Shown here: piece after piece, positions 9,297 to 16,988 of the stretch
Position numbering within the stretch: the first letter of the stretch is position 1
Layout of the letters: each line of letters starts with the position of its first letter
NCBI GenBank assembly: GCA_025361185.1
Contig: JANYAR010000095.1
Location: 1-64,000, forward strand
Source of the DNA: Alphaproteobacteria bacterium
GTDB taxonomy: Bacteria > Pseudomonadota > Alphaproteobacteria > Micropepsales > Micropepsaceae
Direction: 5' to 3'
Length of the DNA: 64,000 bases
The notes under the pieces: model-generated
Told to the model about the DNA's origin: nothing
Database searches by the model: none
Seen by the model: the letters and a program-made list of their open reading frames with translations, nothing else
Translations under genes and position numbers: made by a program

Positions 9297-9386
9297 GTTG
9301 GGAAAATGCCTCGCCGATAAAGCTAGCAGGCCGGGCGGTGAGTAGTCGCCGTCAGGTCTCTCATGTTTTCCGTGCGGTGCACGGAC

Positions 9387-11372
9387 TCAGATTGCGATCT
9401 GAGTGCCCAATTCTACCACCCGGTTGGGCGGCAGGTGATAGAACAGGGCGGGTGATAATGCCGCACCCGCCATGGCGCGATAGAGCCGGTTTCTGAAGCT
9501 GCCAAGCTCGGAGCGTTCCGCCTGTATCAAAGTCTCCCGTCCGATGAAGAAAGTCGCGGTGTCCACGTCCAGCGCCAGGCCGAAGCGGCGCGCGTCGCGC
9601 AACGCCTGCGGTACGTCCGGCGTTTCAAAGAAGCCGTGATGCACCCGAACGGTGTAAAAACCCTTGCCCAGCTTTTCCACTTCAAGCCGCTGCGCCGGCG
9701 CCACCAGGGGCGTATCGTCCACCACCACATTGGCGATAACCACGCGCTCATGCAGCACCTTGTTGTGCTTGAGATTGTGCAAGAGCGCGCCCGGCACCAC
9801 GTCGGTGCGCGATGACAGGAAAACGCCCAAGCCTGCCACCCGGGTGGTGCTCTTGTCGGCGCGTTCCAGGAACAGCGACAGCGGCAGGGATTCCGAGCGG
9901 ACTTTTTCCAGATGGACGCGGCGGCCGCGGCGCCAGGTGTCCATCATCACGAAAACGCAGGCCGCAATGAACAAAGGCAGCCAGCCGCCTTCCGGAATTT
10001 TCAGGCTGTTGGAGATAAAGAACAGCAGATCGCTGATCCCCATCGCGCCAAAAAGGCCGATGACCAGAAGGGGCGCCCAGCGCCACTGCTTGCCCGCCAC
10101 GATTCCGGCATTGAAGGTATCGATCACCATGACGCCGGTCACCGCTATGCCATAGGCGGCGGTGAGCGCATTGGAGCTCTTGAAGATCAGCACGATCAGG
10201 ACCACGCCGATGCCGAGCGCCAGATTCATCCGCGGCACGAAAATCTGGCCATAGTCGGTGGCGCTGGTGTGGCGGATTTCCATGCGCGGCAGCTGGCCCA
10301 GCTGCACGGCCTGCTGGGTCATGGAGAAGACGCCGGTAATCACCGCCTGCGAGGCAATAATGGCGGCCAGGGCCGCGAGCGCCACCACCGGCATATGCGC
10401 CCAATGCGGTATGACGGAGAAGAATGCGATATTGGCCTGTTCGGGATTGCGCAGCAGGGCCGCGCCCTGGCCGAAATAATTCAGCATCAGGGCGGGAAGG
10501 GCGACGAACAGCCAGGCGAACTGAATGGGACGGCGGCCGAAATGGCCCATATCGGCATACAGCGCCTCGCAGCCCGTGACCGCCAGAACCACCGCGCCCA
10601 AAGAAACAAACGCCACCCAGGGCGCGTGCAGGAACATCAACAGCGCGTACCAGGGATTGACAGCCGCCAGGATGCCCGGCGTTTTGACCAGCGATACGGC
10701 GCCAAAGCCGGCAAGCACCGCAAACCACAACAGCATCACCGGCCCGAACAGGCGTCCAAGCTTGTGGGTGCCGCGGCTTTGGATCAGGAACAGGCTCACC
10801 AGGATCACCAGCGCCAGCGGCACCACCAGGGGCGCAAAGCTATTGCTCTCCACCGTCAGTCCTTCGACCGCGGACAGCACCGTGATCGCCGGCGTCAGCA
10901 TGCCGTCGCCGAAGAACAGCGCCAGACCGACAATGGCTCCGATGCCGATCGTGGCCTTGATTCTGCGCGTCATGCCGGGAGAACGATGCGCCAGCGCCGC
11001 AAGCGCCAGGGTGCCGCCTTCGCCATTGTTGTCGGCGCGCATGATGATGAGGACATATTTGACGGTCACCACCAGGATCAGCGCCCAGAAGATCATCGAG
11101 AGCGAGCCCATCACGGCGATGTGATTGGGCAAGCCGCCTTCGGTGGCCAGCACCGTGGCGCGCAGGGCGTAAAGCGGTGAGGTGCCGATGTCGCCGAACA
11201 CCACGCCCATGGCGCCCAGCATCAGGCCGAACATGTCGCGGCGGTCATTGGCAGGCGATCTGGAATGCTCGCCATCGCCATGATGTTCGGGCGCCCCCGC
11301 CAGCGGATCGCTGGAATGGCTTTCCACCAACGGCTCCGGTGTCAGTCCCGTATCAGGCTGATGGGCGATCAC
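9387..11372 (-). CDS. kup: Kup potassium uptake protein (copy 2)
   Basis: A 661-residue KUP-family K+ transporter, paralogous to the next gene downstream. It has the same signatures (MGVVFGDIGTSPLYALRATV, VLIIMRADNNGEGG, FFGDGMLTPAITVLSAVEGL) and the same C-terminal YHLPPNRVVELGTQIAI. It differs by an N-terminal extension of about 35 polar residues containing SHSSDPLAGAPEHHGDGEHS before the first helix. I see no riboswitch-like fold in the 160 nt upstream. The tandem pair most likely arose by an old duplication. Confidence 0.95.
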   Translation of the reverse strand: MIAHQPDTGLTPEPLVESHSSDPLAGAPEHHGDGEHSRSPANDRRDMFGLMLGAMGVVFGDIGTSPLYALRATVLATEGGLPNHIAVMGSLSMIFWALILVVTVKYVLIIMRADNNGEGGTLALAALAHRSPGMTRRIKATIGIGAIVGLALFFGDGMLTPAITVLSAVEGLTVESNSFAPLVVPLALVILVSLFLIQSRGTHKLGRLFGPVMLLWFAVLAGFGAVSLVKTPGILAAVNPWYALLMFLHAPWVAFVSLGAVVLAVTGCEALYADMGHFGRRPIQFAWLFVALPALMLNYFGQGAALLRNPEQANIAFFSVIPHWAHMPVVALAALAAIIASQAVITGVFSMTQQAVQLGQLPRMEIRHTSATDYGQIFVPRMNLALGIGVVLIVLIFKSSNALTAAYGIAVTGVMVIDTFNAGIVAGKQWRWAPLLVIGLFGAMGISDLLFFISNSLKIPEGGWLPLFIAACVFVMMDTWRRGRRVHLEKVRSESLPLSLFLERADKSTTRVAGLGVFLSSRTDVVPGALLHNLKHNKVLHERVVIANVVVDDTPLVAPAQRLEVEKLGKGFYTVRVHHGFFETPDVPQALRDARRFGLALDVDTATFFIGRETLIQAERSELGSFRNRLYRAMAGAALSPALFYHLPPNRVVELGTQIAI

Positions 11373-11534
11373 GGATAGGTGCGGTTTTGCATCGAAAAAA
11401 CGCGGCCCTTGTATTCTAGTTGAGGCGTCCTGATTGCGCAGGTCCCCGACAGGCCGGAGCGCGGGACCATATGCCTTGACCCGCCACGCTCCCAGCGGGA
11501 CGAGGCAGAATAGCGCAGGAATAACTCTAAGTCC

Positions 11535-12161
11535 CTATCGAAACGCGTTTATTTCGCTGGCCAGGGCGGTCGCGCCCATGTGCTGGCCCGGCCCTCCGTC
11601 TGCCACCAGGTCGGGGTGGTCCGCGTTGTTGTCGTCATTGCGGTCCGGCATGCGGCCGGCCGGTTCGATGAAGCCCTGGACCGGATAAAGCTTGCCGCCC
11701 CACCCCCCGGTCTTGAGGTTATAGACGCGCACCACCGACCAATCATTGTCGCCGCTGACGTCTTCGATCGGATTGTTGATATAGATCGAGCCGTCATCCA
11801 GCCAATTGGCATGGTCCACCCGTATCTCGCGCGCACTCATCACCTGGCGCACCACCGCCACATGACCGCGGGTTGCGCCGGCATAATTGTTCAGCACCAT
11901 CACCGCGCCGGCTTGCGGAAGCGTGCCGCGCGGATATTTTCCGGCGGCCTTGTCCCACCAGGTATAGGCGTCGCCGTAAATCTTGATCGCGGAATGTTCG
12001 CGCGCATAGGGCACGCATTGCAGCGGCTTGTGGCCGTCATTTTCCACACGCGCCTGACCGCGCTCGCGCGGCATCTCGCTGTAATCCATCACAGCGCTGG
12101 CGCAGCCTTGAAGGCCAAGCGCCAACAGCGCCGCCGCTACCAATTTTCCGAATGCCCGCAT
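11535..12161 (-). CDS. CHAP-domain lipoprotein (putative cell-wall amidase/endopeptidase)
   Basis: A 208-residue protein with a lipoprotein signal (MRAFGKLVAAALLALGLQGC), lipobox LQGC, so it is probably anchored in a membrane facing the periplasm. The following domain resembles CHAP/NlpC-P60 cysteine peptidases: nucleophile Cys in LQCVPYAREHS, His in RGHVAVVRQV and a polar residue in DHANWLDDG. Such domains cleave amide bonds in peptidoglycan. The ATG at 12161 is preferred over an upstream TTG at 12188 because it starts the signal peptide. Downstream of the GT2 glycosyltransferase gene in the same direction, separated by about 226 nt with repeat hairpins. Confidence 0.78.
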   Translation of the reverse strand: MRAFGKLVAAALLALGLQGCASAVMDYSEMPRERGQARVENDGHKPLQCVPYAREHSAIKIYGDAYTWWDKAAGKYPRGTLPQAGAVMVLNNYAGATRGHVAVVRQVMSAREIRVDHANWLDDGSIYINNPIEDVSGDNDWSVVRVYNLKTGGWGGKLYPVQGFIEPAGRMPDRNDDNNADHPDLVADGGPGQHMGATALASEINAFR

Positions 12162-12328
12162 CGTCACTTGCCCATGATCCGCGGCCAAACTAGTGGGCGT
12201 GGCTCAAGGCAGGGCTAGGCGGATACTTCGGATTTTAGGAATTAAAAGGCGCGGGAGATTTTTAAGGCGGTGTTTACTATGGAGTTTGCTGCCGTTGCGC
12301 CTCGCCCGTGCTCGGCGCGCTCGCTGCT

Positions 12329-12379
12329 CATTTTGGTCCACCGGACCAAAATGTCGGAATCGGCTTCGCCGCTTCCGAC
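12329..12379 (-). repeat. Paired hairpins downstream of the GT2 gene (GTCC-GGN-GGAC family, copy 2)
   Basis: 12329-12339 (CATTTTGGTCC) and 12343-12353 (GGACCAAAATG) form a perfect 11-bp stem with a 3-nt loop, ACC on the plus strand and GGT in the sense of the upstream gene. A companion hairpin has arms GTCGGAA (12353-12359) and TTCCGAC (12373-12379), with inner CGGC/GCCG pairing. It starts 9 nt after the glycosyltransferase stop codon. The core is the same as at 4205 and 17650, but the outer arms differ and still pair, which shows compensatory change. Confidence 0.75.
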
Positions 12380-12387
12380 CGCAGCTC

Positions 12388-13827
12388 TCACTCGCCGGGC
12401 GTAATTTGCTGGCGCACGGCGCGTGGCGCGATCGCGCCCATGGTGCCGATGGATACCAGGCCGGACACAGCAAAGAAGAAGAACAGCGCGCTCCAGTTGG
12501 ATTCGGCGAAGGCGAATACCGGCAGCACCACGCCCACCACCAGTTCCGGCACGCCGCGCCAGCCGCCCTTTTGGATCTCGCCCACCCGGGTGGTGCGGTT
12601 GAAATCCATGCGGCTGGAGAAGAAGGCGTCGAAGGTGGCGCGGGTGTTTGCCAGGATGAGGCCGGAAGGAAACACCACCGCCAGCAGCAGGGAAGGCACC
12701 AGCTTGGACTCGCGCTGGCGGCCCAGCATGCGCTGCCCGAGATAGAGATAGCCAATGGAGGAAACGATGCCCAGCGCGGTCACCATAAGCCCCAGCCATT
12801 CGACGCCGGGATAATAGACCACGCCCATGCCCATCAACGTCAGCGAAACCGCGGCGCTGGCGAAAGCCAACATATAAAAAGTGAACTGGCACATCTGCAG
12901 CGTCATCGCCGCCTTCTTCCATACCGGCATGGCGCTGGACCAGATCACGGGCAAAAGCTTGCGCGCCACCTGGGCATGGCCTTTTGTCCAACGGGCTTGC
13001 TGTGCTCTCCACGCCGCAGCGGTCTGGGGCAGTTCGCCGGGCACAACTAGGTCGGAAACCATCGCACCGCGCCAGCCCTGCATCATGCAGCGCATGGAGA
13101 GGTCCAGATCTTCGGTCAATGTGTCACCGGTCCAGCCGCCACCCTGTTCGATGGCGGTGCGGTTCCACACGCCTGCACTGCCGTTGAACGACAGCGGCAG
13201 TCCGGCGCGGAAACGCGCTTCCTGTTCCACTGAGAAATGGGCATCCAGCAGCAGGCCCTGCACCCTGGTCAGCCAGTTGGCGGCGCGATTGGCATGGCCC
13301 CAGCGCGTCTGCACAAAGGCAAGCCCGCTGTCGGCCAGCAGCACCGGCACGGTCCGGCGCAGGAAATCGGGTGGCGGTACGAAATCGGCATCCAGCACCG
13401 CCACGAACGGCGCATCGGCATGGTTGAGACCAAAAGCCAGGTTGCCGGCCTTGAAACCCTTGCGGTCGCCGCGCCGCAGAATCTGGAAATTCACCTCATC
13501 GGGCACCACGGCACGCACGCTTGCCGCCAAGGCTTCATGCGCATCGCTGCCGCCGTCATCCAGCAGTTGAATGACGAGGCGGTCGAGCGGCCAGTTCATG
13601 CGTGCCGCGCTGGCGGCGACGCGCACGGCTAGCGGACCTTCATTGCAGACCGGCAGCTGCACCAGCACATGCGGCAAGTCTGCTTCATCCATTTCAGCAA
13701 GCTTGAGCTGCGGGCGTTTGCGGAAGACGCGCACCCAAGCCAGCGCCGCGAGCTGTACGGAAAGCGTGCAGACGCAAACCAGGACGATGCAGAGGGCAAA
13801 CTGAAGGAATTGAGAAACACCGTGCAT
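12388..13827 (-). CDS. Membrane processive glycosyltransferase, family 2 (cellulose-synthase-like)
   Basis: A 479-residue integral membrane glycosyltransferase. One N-terminal helix is followed by a cytosolic GT2 domain with the D,D,D,QxxRW set: LLDDGGSD, DADFVPP, TEDLDLSMR and QQARW (between residues about 90 and 290). Three to four C-terminal helices follow (FTFYMLAFASAAVSLTLMGMG onward). This order matches CslA/mannan-synthase-like enzymes, which polymerise and export a beta-linked polysaccharide. The product cannot be read from sequence. There are no bcsB-, bcsC- or alginate-type partners alongside, so it stands alone apart from the CHAP lipoprotein gene downstream. Confidence 0.88.
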   Translation of the reverse strand: MHGVSQFLQFALCIVLVCVCTLSVQLAALAWVRVFRKRPQLKLAEMDEADLPHVLVQLPVCNEGPLAVRVAASAARMNWPLDRLVIQLLDDGGSDAHEALAASVRAVVPDEVNFQILRRGDRKGFKAGNLAFGLNHADAPFVAVLDADFVPPPDFLRRTVPVLLADSGLAFVQTRWGHANRAANWLTRVQGLLLDAHFSVEQEARFRAGLPLSFNGSAGVWNRTAIEQGGGWTGDTLTEDLDLSMRCMMQGWRGAMVSDLVVPGELPQTAAAWRAQQARWTKGHAQVARKLLPVIWSSAMPVWKKAAMTLQMCQFTFYMLAFASAAVSLTLMGMGVVYYPGVEWLGLMVTALGIVSSIGYLYLGQRMLGRQRESKLVPSLLLAVVFPSGLILANTRATFDAFFSSRMDFNRTTRVGEIQKGGWRGVPELVVGVVLPVFAFAESNWSALFFFFAVSGLVSIGTMGAIAPRAVRQQITPGE

Positions 13828-14156
13828 GGCGATCGTTCAGGCCCCCACAAGGCTGTTTTTCTTAACCGGCGAACCGGCCGTTCTGGCCCGAACTGGACCT
13901 CCGCCCGGCATTTAGGCTCCGGTTGGGGCGAACTTCTCCTGCCCAGCGGTCTTTAGCAAGAGGGTGCAGTGCAAAATGACCGCCCGTCGCCCGGGGAAGC
14001 CCCATGATTTCAAGGTCCTGCGGGGCACCCCCAGGGCATCAAAATGGCCCATAAACCGCACCGGGAACTGGAATTTGGGTACGACCGTTCTCATATTAAG
14101 ATCGGGGGGCTGTGATAAGATCACAGCGCCGTGAGGGGCACGGACAGGAGCTTACG
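13828..14156. other. Divergent intergenic region upstream of GT2 and CC0125-type lipoprotein genes
   Basis: This 329-bp gap separates divergently transcribed genes and should carry both promoters. Apart from the palindrome at 14110-14126, I see no RNA gene, insertion sequence or recognisable repeat. An open frame of 70 codons on the minus strand (13912-14124) has no ribosome site or family resemblance and is not called. Confidence 0.4.
14110..14126. promoter_or_regulatory. 17-bp palindrome, CTGTGAT-AAG-ATCACAG, possible operator
   Basis: A perfect 7-bp inverted repeat around a 3-nt centre, 30 nt upstream of the lipoprotein start codon. It contains TGTGA and TCACA half-sites like those of CRP/FNR-family regulators, but with a 5-nt spacer where E. 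coli CRP uses 6. It could be an operator of a CRP/FNR relative or a 5'-UTR hairpin. No -10 box could be assigned with confidence. Confidence 0.4.
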
Positions 14157-14717
14157 ATGATTAGACTTAACCCTATTTCTCGCCTTTCGGCGACACTTGG
14201 GGCCCGGGCGCTTTGCTTGGGCTTGGTGGTGTGCCTGACGGGGTGCATGACGCCCACGCCCTATGCCCCGCGCCAGGAAGGTGAGCGGACCGGCTATACC
14301 GACCGGTCGCTGACCCAGAACCGTTATCGGGTTACCTTCACCGGCAATAGCGCGACCCCGCGTGAGACGGTTGAAACCTATCTGCTGCTGCGGGCGGCCG
14401 AAGTGACACGGGCGGCCGGCTATTCCAGCTTTGTGTTCGATACCCGTAATACCAGGGCCAATCAGACGTACGACACGGTGCCCTACGGCCCGCCCGATCC
14501 TTACTTCGGCGTCCGCCGGGGTTTCGGCTATTGGGGCGGGTATGGCTTTGCCTATGACCCGATGGTGGATGTGGTGGTGCACACCAACTATGAGGCCTAT
14601 GCCGAAATCGTGCTTTTGACCCCGGACCAGGCCGCCAAGGAGCCGCGGGCGGTCAATGCGACGGAAGTGATCGGCCGCGTGGGTCCTGAGGCCGCACCCA
14701 AGCCGACTCATACCTAG
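14157..14717 (+). CDS. CC0125/CC1285-family lipoprotein
   Basis: A 186-residue lipoprotein: signal segment ending in the lipobox LTGC (near residue 32), then a family-typical segment GYTDRSLTQNRYRVTFTGNS followed by a stretch around ETVETYLLLRAAEVTRA. A Gly/Tyr-rich central part (FGVRRGFGYWGGYGFAYDP) precedes a C-terminal strand region. The start at 14157 is chosen because GGAG lies 7 nt upstream in ACAGGAGCTTACG. The family, named after Caulobacter proteins, has no known function. It is convergent with the TusA-like gene, 7 bp apart. Confidence 0.87.
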   Translation: MIRLNPISRLSATLGARALCLGLVVCLTGCMTPTPYAPRQEGERTGYTDRSLTQNRYRVTFTGNSATPRETVETYLLLRAAEVTRAAGYSSFVFDTRNTRANQTYDTVPYGPPDPYFGVRRGFGYWGGYGFAYDPMVDVVVHTNYEAYAEIVLLTPDQAAKEPRAVNATEVIGRVGPEAAPKPTHT

Positions 14718-14724
14718 AACCCCT

Positions 14725-14946
14725 CTAGACTTTTCGCAGACGGAATTCGCTGTAGCCATCGCGCGAGGCGACGCCGTCCACGGCATGGCCTTCGCTGTGA
14801 CACATGTGCGGAATATCGACCACTGACATCGGGTCATCGGCCAGCACCGTCAGGGCGGCGCCGGAGCCAAGCCGCGCCAGCGTCTTCTTCGCCAACAACG
14901 CGGGCAAAGGGCATTTCAGGCCGCGCAGGTCCAATATCTCATCCAT
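14725..14946 (-). CDS. TusA-family sulfurtransferase-like protein
   Basis: A 73-residue protein with the SirA/TusA/YedF fold signature: DLRGLKCPLPALLAKKTLA, including the conserved Cys-Pro-x-Pro (CPLP, Cys near residue 11) that carries persulfide sulfur in TusA. The C-terminal part ADDPMSVVDIPHMCHSEGH matches the family's second strand-helix unit. TusA relays sulfur for tRNA thiolation, molybdenum-cofactor synthesis or sulfur oxidation; which applies here is not known. The ATG at 14946 fits the family's length; the frame could extend to 14997. It is divergent from the acyl-CoA synthetase gene, 74 bp apart. Confidence 0.88.
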   Translation of the reverse strand: MDEILDLRGLKCPLPALLAKKTLARLGSGAALTVLADDPMSVVDIPHMCHSEGHAVDGVASRDGYSEFRLRKV

Positions 14947-15020
14947 GACTTTATCTTGATTAGAACACTTCTTGATTGGAAGAGGGGCGCGGCTCAAACT
15001 CGCGAATCGGGAGACACGCT

Positions 15021-16799
15021 TTGGGTTTAAGGCGCGAGTATATCTATCTCACCTGCATCGCGCGCACCCTGTGGCTGTTGCGTCTGGTCAAGCCCAATGC
15101 CACCCGAAGCATCGTGGATATCGTCGAGCGCCAGGCGCGCCGGCGGCCCGGCAACGCCGCGATTTTCTATCTCGACCAGCGCATGAGCTATGCCGAGCTG
15201 GACCGCTGCGCTAACCGCTATGCCCATTGGGCCTTGGCGCAGGGCATCGGGCGCGGCAGCACGGTGGCCCTTCTGATGGAAAATCGCCCCGACTACATCT
15301 GTGCCTGGCTTGGCTTGTTCAAGGTCGGCGCACAAGTCGCGCTCATCAATACCAATCTGGCGGGCGCGGCGCTCGCCCATTCCATCGCCATCTCAGGCGC
15401 CAGGCACGCGATCGTGGGCGCGGAGCTGGCGGAGAGTTTCCGCAGTGCGCCGTTCGAGACAGCGCCCGCTCTTTGGGTTGAGGGGTTGCCTAGCGACAGC
15501 GTAGGCAACGGCGGCAATCTCAGCGCCGCCCTGGCAGCCGCCCCCGATACATCGCCGGGCAAGGCGGCACGGGCCGGCGTCACGCTGAAGGACCGCGCCT
15601 TCTTCATCTATACCTCCGGCACCACCGGCATGCCCAAGGCCGCCAACTTCAGCCATATGCGCATGCTGTTCATGATGAGCGGCTTTGTCGGCGCGCTCCG
15701 CCCGCGGCAAAGCGACCGCATCTATAGTCCCTTGCCGCTCTATCACTCCACCGGCGGGATCTGCGCCGTGGGCATGGCGTTTTTCTCGGGCGGGGCGCTG
15801 ATCCTCAAACGCAAATTTTCGGTGCATGAATTCTGGAGCGATGTGCATCAGTTCGGTGCCACTATTTTCGAATATATCGGTGAAATCTGCCGCTATCTTC
15901 TCAATGCGCCGCCATCGGCCCTGGACAAGGGGCACCGCATCCGGGCCATCACTGGCAATGGCCTGCGTCCGGAAATCTGGCGCGAATTCCAGGATCGTTT
16001 CGCCATCCCCCGCATCGTGGAATTCTATGGCGCCACCGAAGGCAATGTCTCGATGCTCAATTATGACGGAACGGTCGGCGCGGTGGGCCGGGTGCCGGAC
16101 TATCTGGAATGGCTGCTGCCCAGCCGTATTGTGCGCTTTGATGTGGAAAAGGAAATGCCCGTGCGGGGTCCGGATGGGCTGTGCATCGAATGCGGCCCCG
16201 ACGAAGTGGGCGAGACGCTCGGTGGCATCTCGACTCGCGCGGGCCGCGAGTTCGAAGGCTATACCAACCGCGCCGACAGCGAAAAAAAGATGCTGCGCGA
16301 TGTCTTTCGCAAAGGCGATCTGTGGTTTCGCACCGGCGATTTGATGCGGCGCGACAGCTACGGTTATTTCTATTTTGTGGACCGCATCGGCGATACGTTC
16401 CGCTGGAAGGGCGAGAATGTCTCCACCGGCGAAGTGGGTGAAGTGCTTGCGGCGGTGCCCGGCATTCTGGAGGCCAATGTCTATGGCGTAGCGGTGCCGG
16501 GCGTGGACGGGCGCGCCGGCATGGCATCGTTGGTGGTGAACGCCGACTTCAACTTGAGCAATCTGCCCCAGCGGTTGAAGGCGCTGGTACCATATGCCCG
16601 GCCTATCTTCCTGCGCCTGTCGCCGCGCATTGAAGTCACCGGCACCTTCAAGCAGCGCAAGGTGGATCTGGTCCGCCAGGGCTTCGACCCCGCCGCCATT
16701 GCCGATCCGCTCTATTTTCTGGAGCCCGATACAGGAAAGTATGAGCGGCTGGTGCCGGCGCGTTATGCGGACATCGTGGAAGGCCGCGTGAAGTTATAG
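15021..16799 (+). CDS. Long/very-long-chain acyl-CoA synthetase (FATP-type, AMP-binding)
   Basis: A 592-residue adenylate-forming enzyme that activates fatty acids to acyl-CoA with ATP. The AMP-binding motif FIYTSGTTGMPKAA lies near residues 195-208, YGATEGN near 336, TGDL near 442 and a C-terminal Lys-rich hinge (GTFKQRKVDL) near 541. The N-terminal hydrophobic segment and FATP-like spacing (ITGNGLRPEIW) place it with FadD/FATP enzymes of the long-chain-acyl-CoA synthetase type. There is no ATG near the conserved N-terminus; TTG at 15021 has GGGAG 7 nt upstream. A palindrome shared with an intergenic repeat lies within the gene at 15485-15509. Confidence 0.88.
   Translation: MGLRREYIYLTCIARTLWLLRLVKPNATRSIVDIVERQARRRPGNAAIFYLDQRMSYAELDRCANRYAHWALAQGIGRGSTVALLMENRPDYICAWLGLFKVGAQVALINTNLAGAALAHSIAISGARHAIVGAELAESFRSAPFETAPALWVEGLPSDSVGNGGNLSAALAAAPDTSPGKAARAGVTLKDRAFFIYTSGTTGMPKAANFSHMRMLFMMSGFVGALRPRQSDRIYSPLPLYHSTGGICAVGMAFFSGGALILKRKFSVHEFWSDVHQFGATIFEYIGEICRYLLNAPPSALDKGHRIRAITGNGLRPEIWREFQDRFAIPRIVEFYGATEGNVSMLNYDGTVGAVGRVPDYLEWLLPSRIVRFDVEKEMPVRGPDGLCIECGPDEVGETLGGISTRAGREFEGYTNRADSEKKMLRDVFRKGDLWFRTGDLMRRDSYGYFYFVDRIGDTFRWKGENVSTGEVGEVLAAVPGILEANVYGVAVPGVDGRAGMASLVVNADFNLSNLPQRLKALVPYARPIFLRLSPRIEVTGTFKQRKVDLVRQGFDPAAIADPLYFLEPDTGKYERLVPARYADIVEGRVKL
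15485..15509 (+). repeat. Hairpin repeat with loop GCGACAGCG inside a coding sequence
   Basis: Arms GTTGCCTA (15485-15492) and TAGGCAAC (15502-15509) flank the 9-nt loop GCGACAGCG. The identical loop, plus adjacent TA/TA, occurs in the intergenic hairpin at 16846-16868 with different but paired outer arms. Here the repeat is translated in frame as about eight residues (LPSDSVGN) between the N-terminal domain and the AMP-binding motif, probably in a surface loop. Confidence 0.7.
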
Positions 16800-16805
16800 C
16801 TCTGC

Positions 16806-16982
16806 TGTCATCCCCGGCGAGCGCGAACGCAGTGAGCGCGAGGGAGTTCGTAGCGACAGCGTACGAACGACTCAGGCTGTTTAATATCACGCGATGGTGG
16901 GAGCCTGGGTTCCCAACCGGCCGCTCGCTTATGCTCACGGCGTTCGTCGCTTTTCTGACGCAAAGCTCGGCCGAGAATGATA
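16806..16982. repeat. TGTCATCCCCGG-type intergenic repeat with internal hairpin
   Basis: The ends are imperfect inverted repeats: TGTCATCCCCGGC at the left and the complement of TATCATTCTCGGC at the right. Inside are GAGCGCGAACGCAGTGAGCG, a matching segment near the other end on the opposite strand, and the hairpin GTTCGTA (16846-16852), GCGACAGCG loop, TACGAAC (16862-16868). Elements with TGTCATCCCCGG ends are common between convergent genes in alphaproteobacteria. It fills the gap between the convergent acyl-CoA synthetase and DUF3501 genes. Confidence 0.65.
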
Positions 16983-16988
16983 TGGTGT

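Noticed and set aside
7935-9320. Open frame of 461 codons, plus strand, rich in His/Gln/Arg
   Set aside because: Antisense shadow of kup copy 1.
9912-11180. Open frame of 422 codons, plus strand
   Set aside because: Antisense shadow of kup copy 2, with the same His/Gln/Arg-rich composition.
13912-14124. 70-codon open frame on the minus strand upstream of the GT2 gene
   Set aside because: No ribosome site, no family resemblance, and it overlaps the palindrome and expected promoter region.
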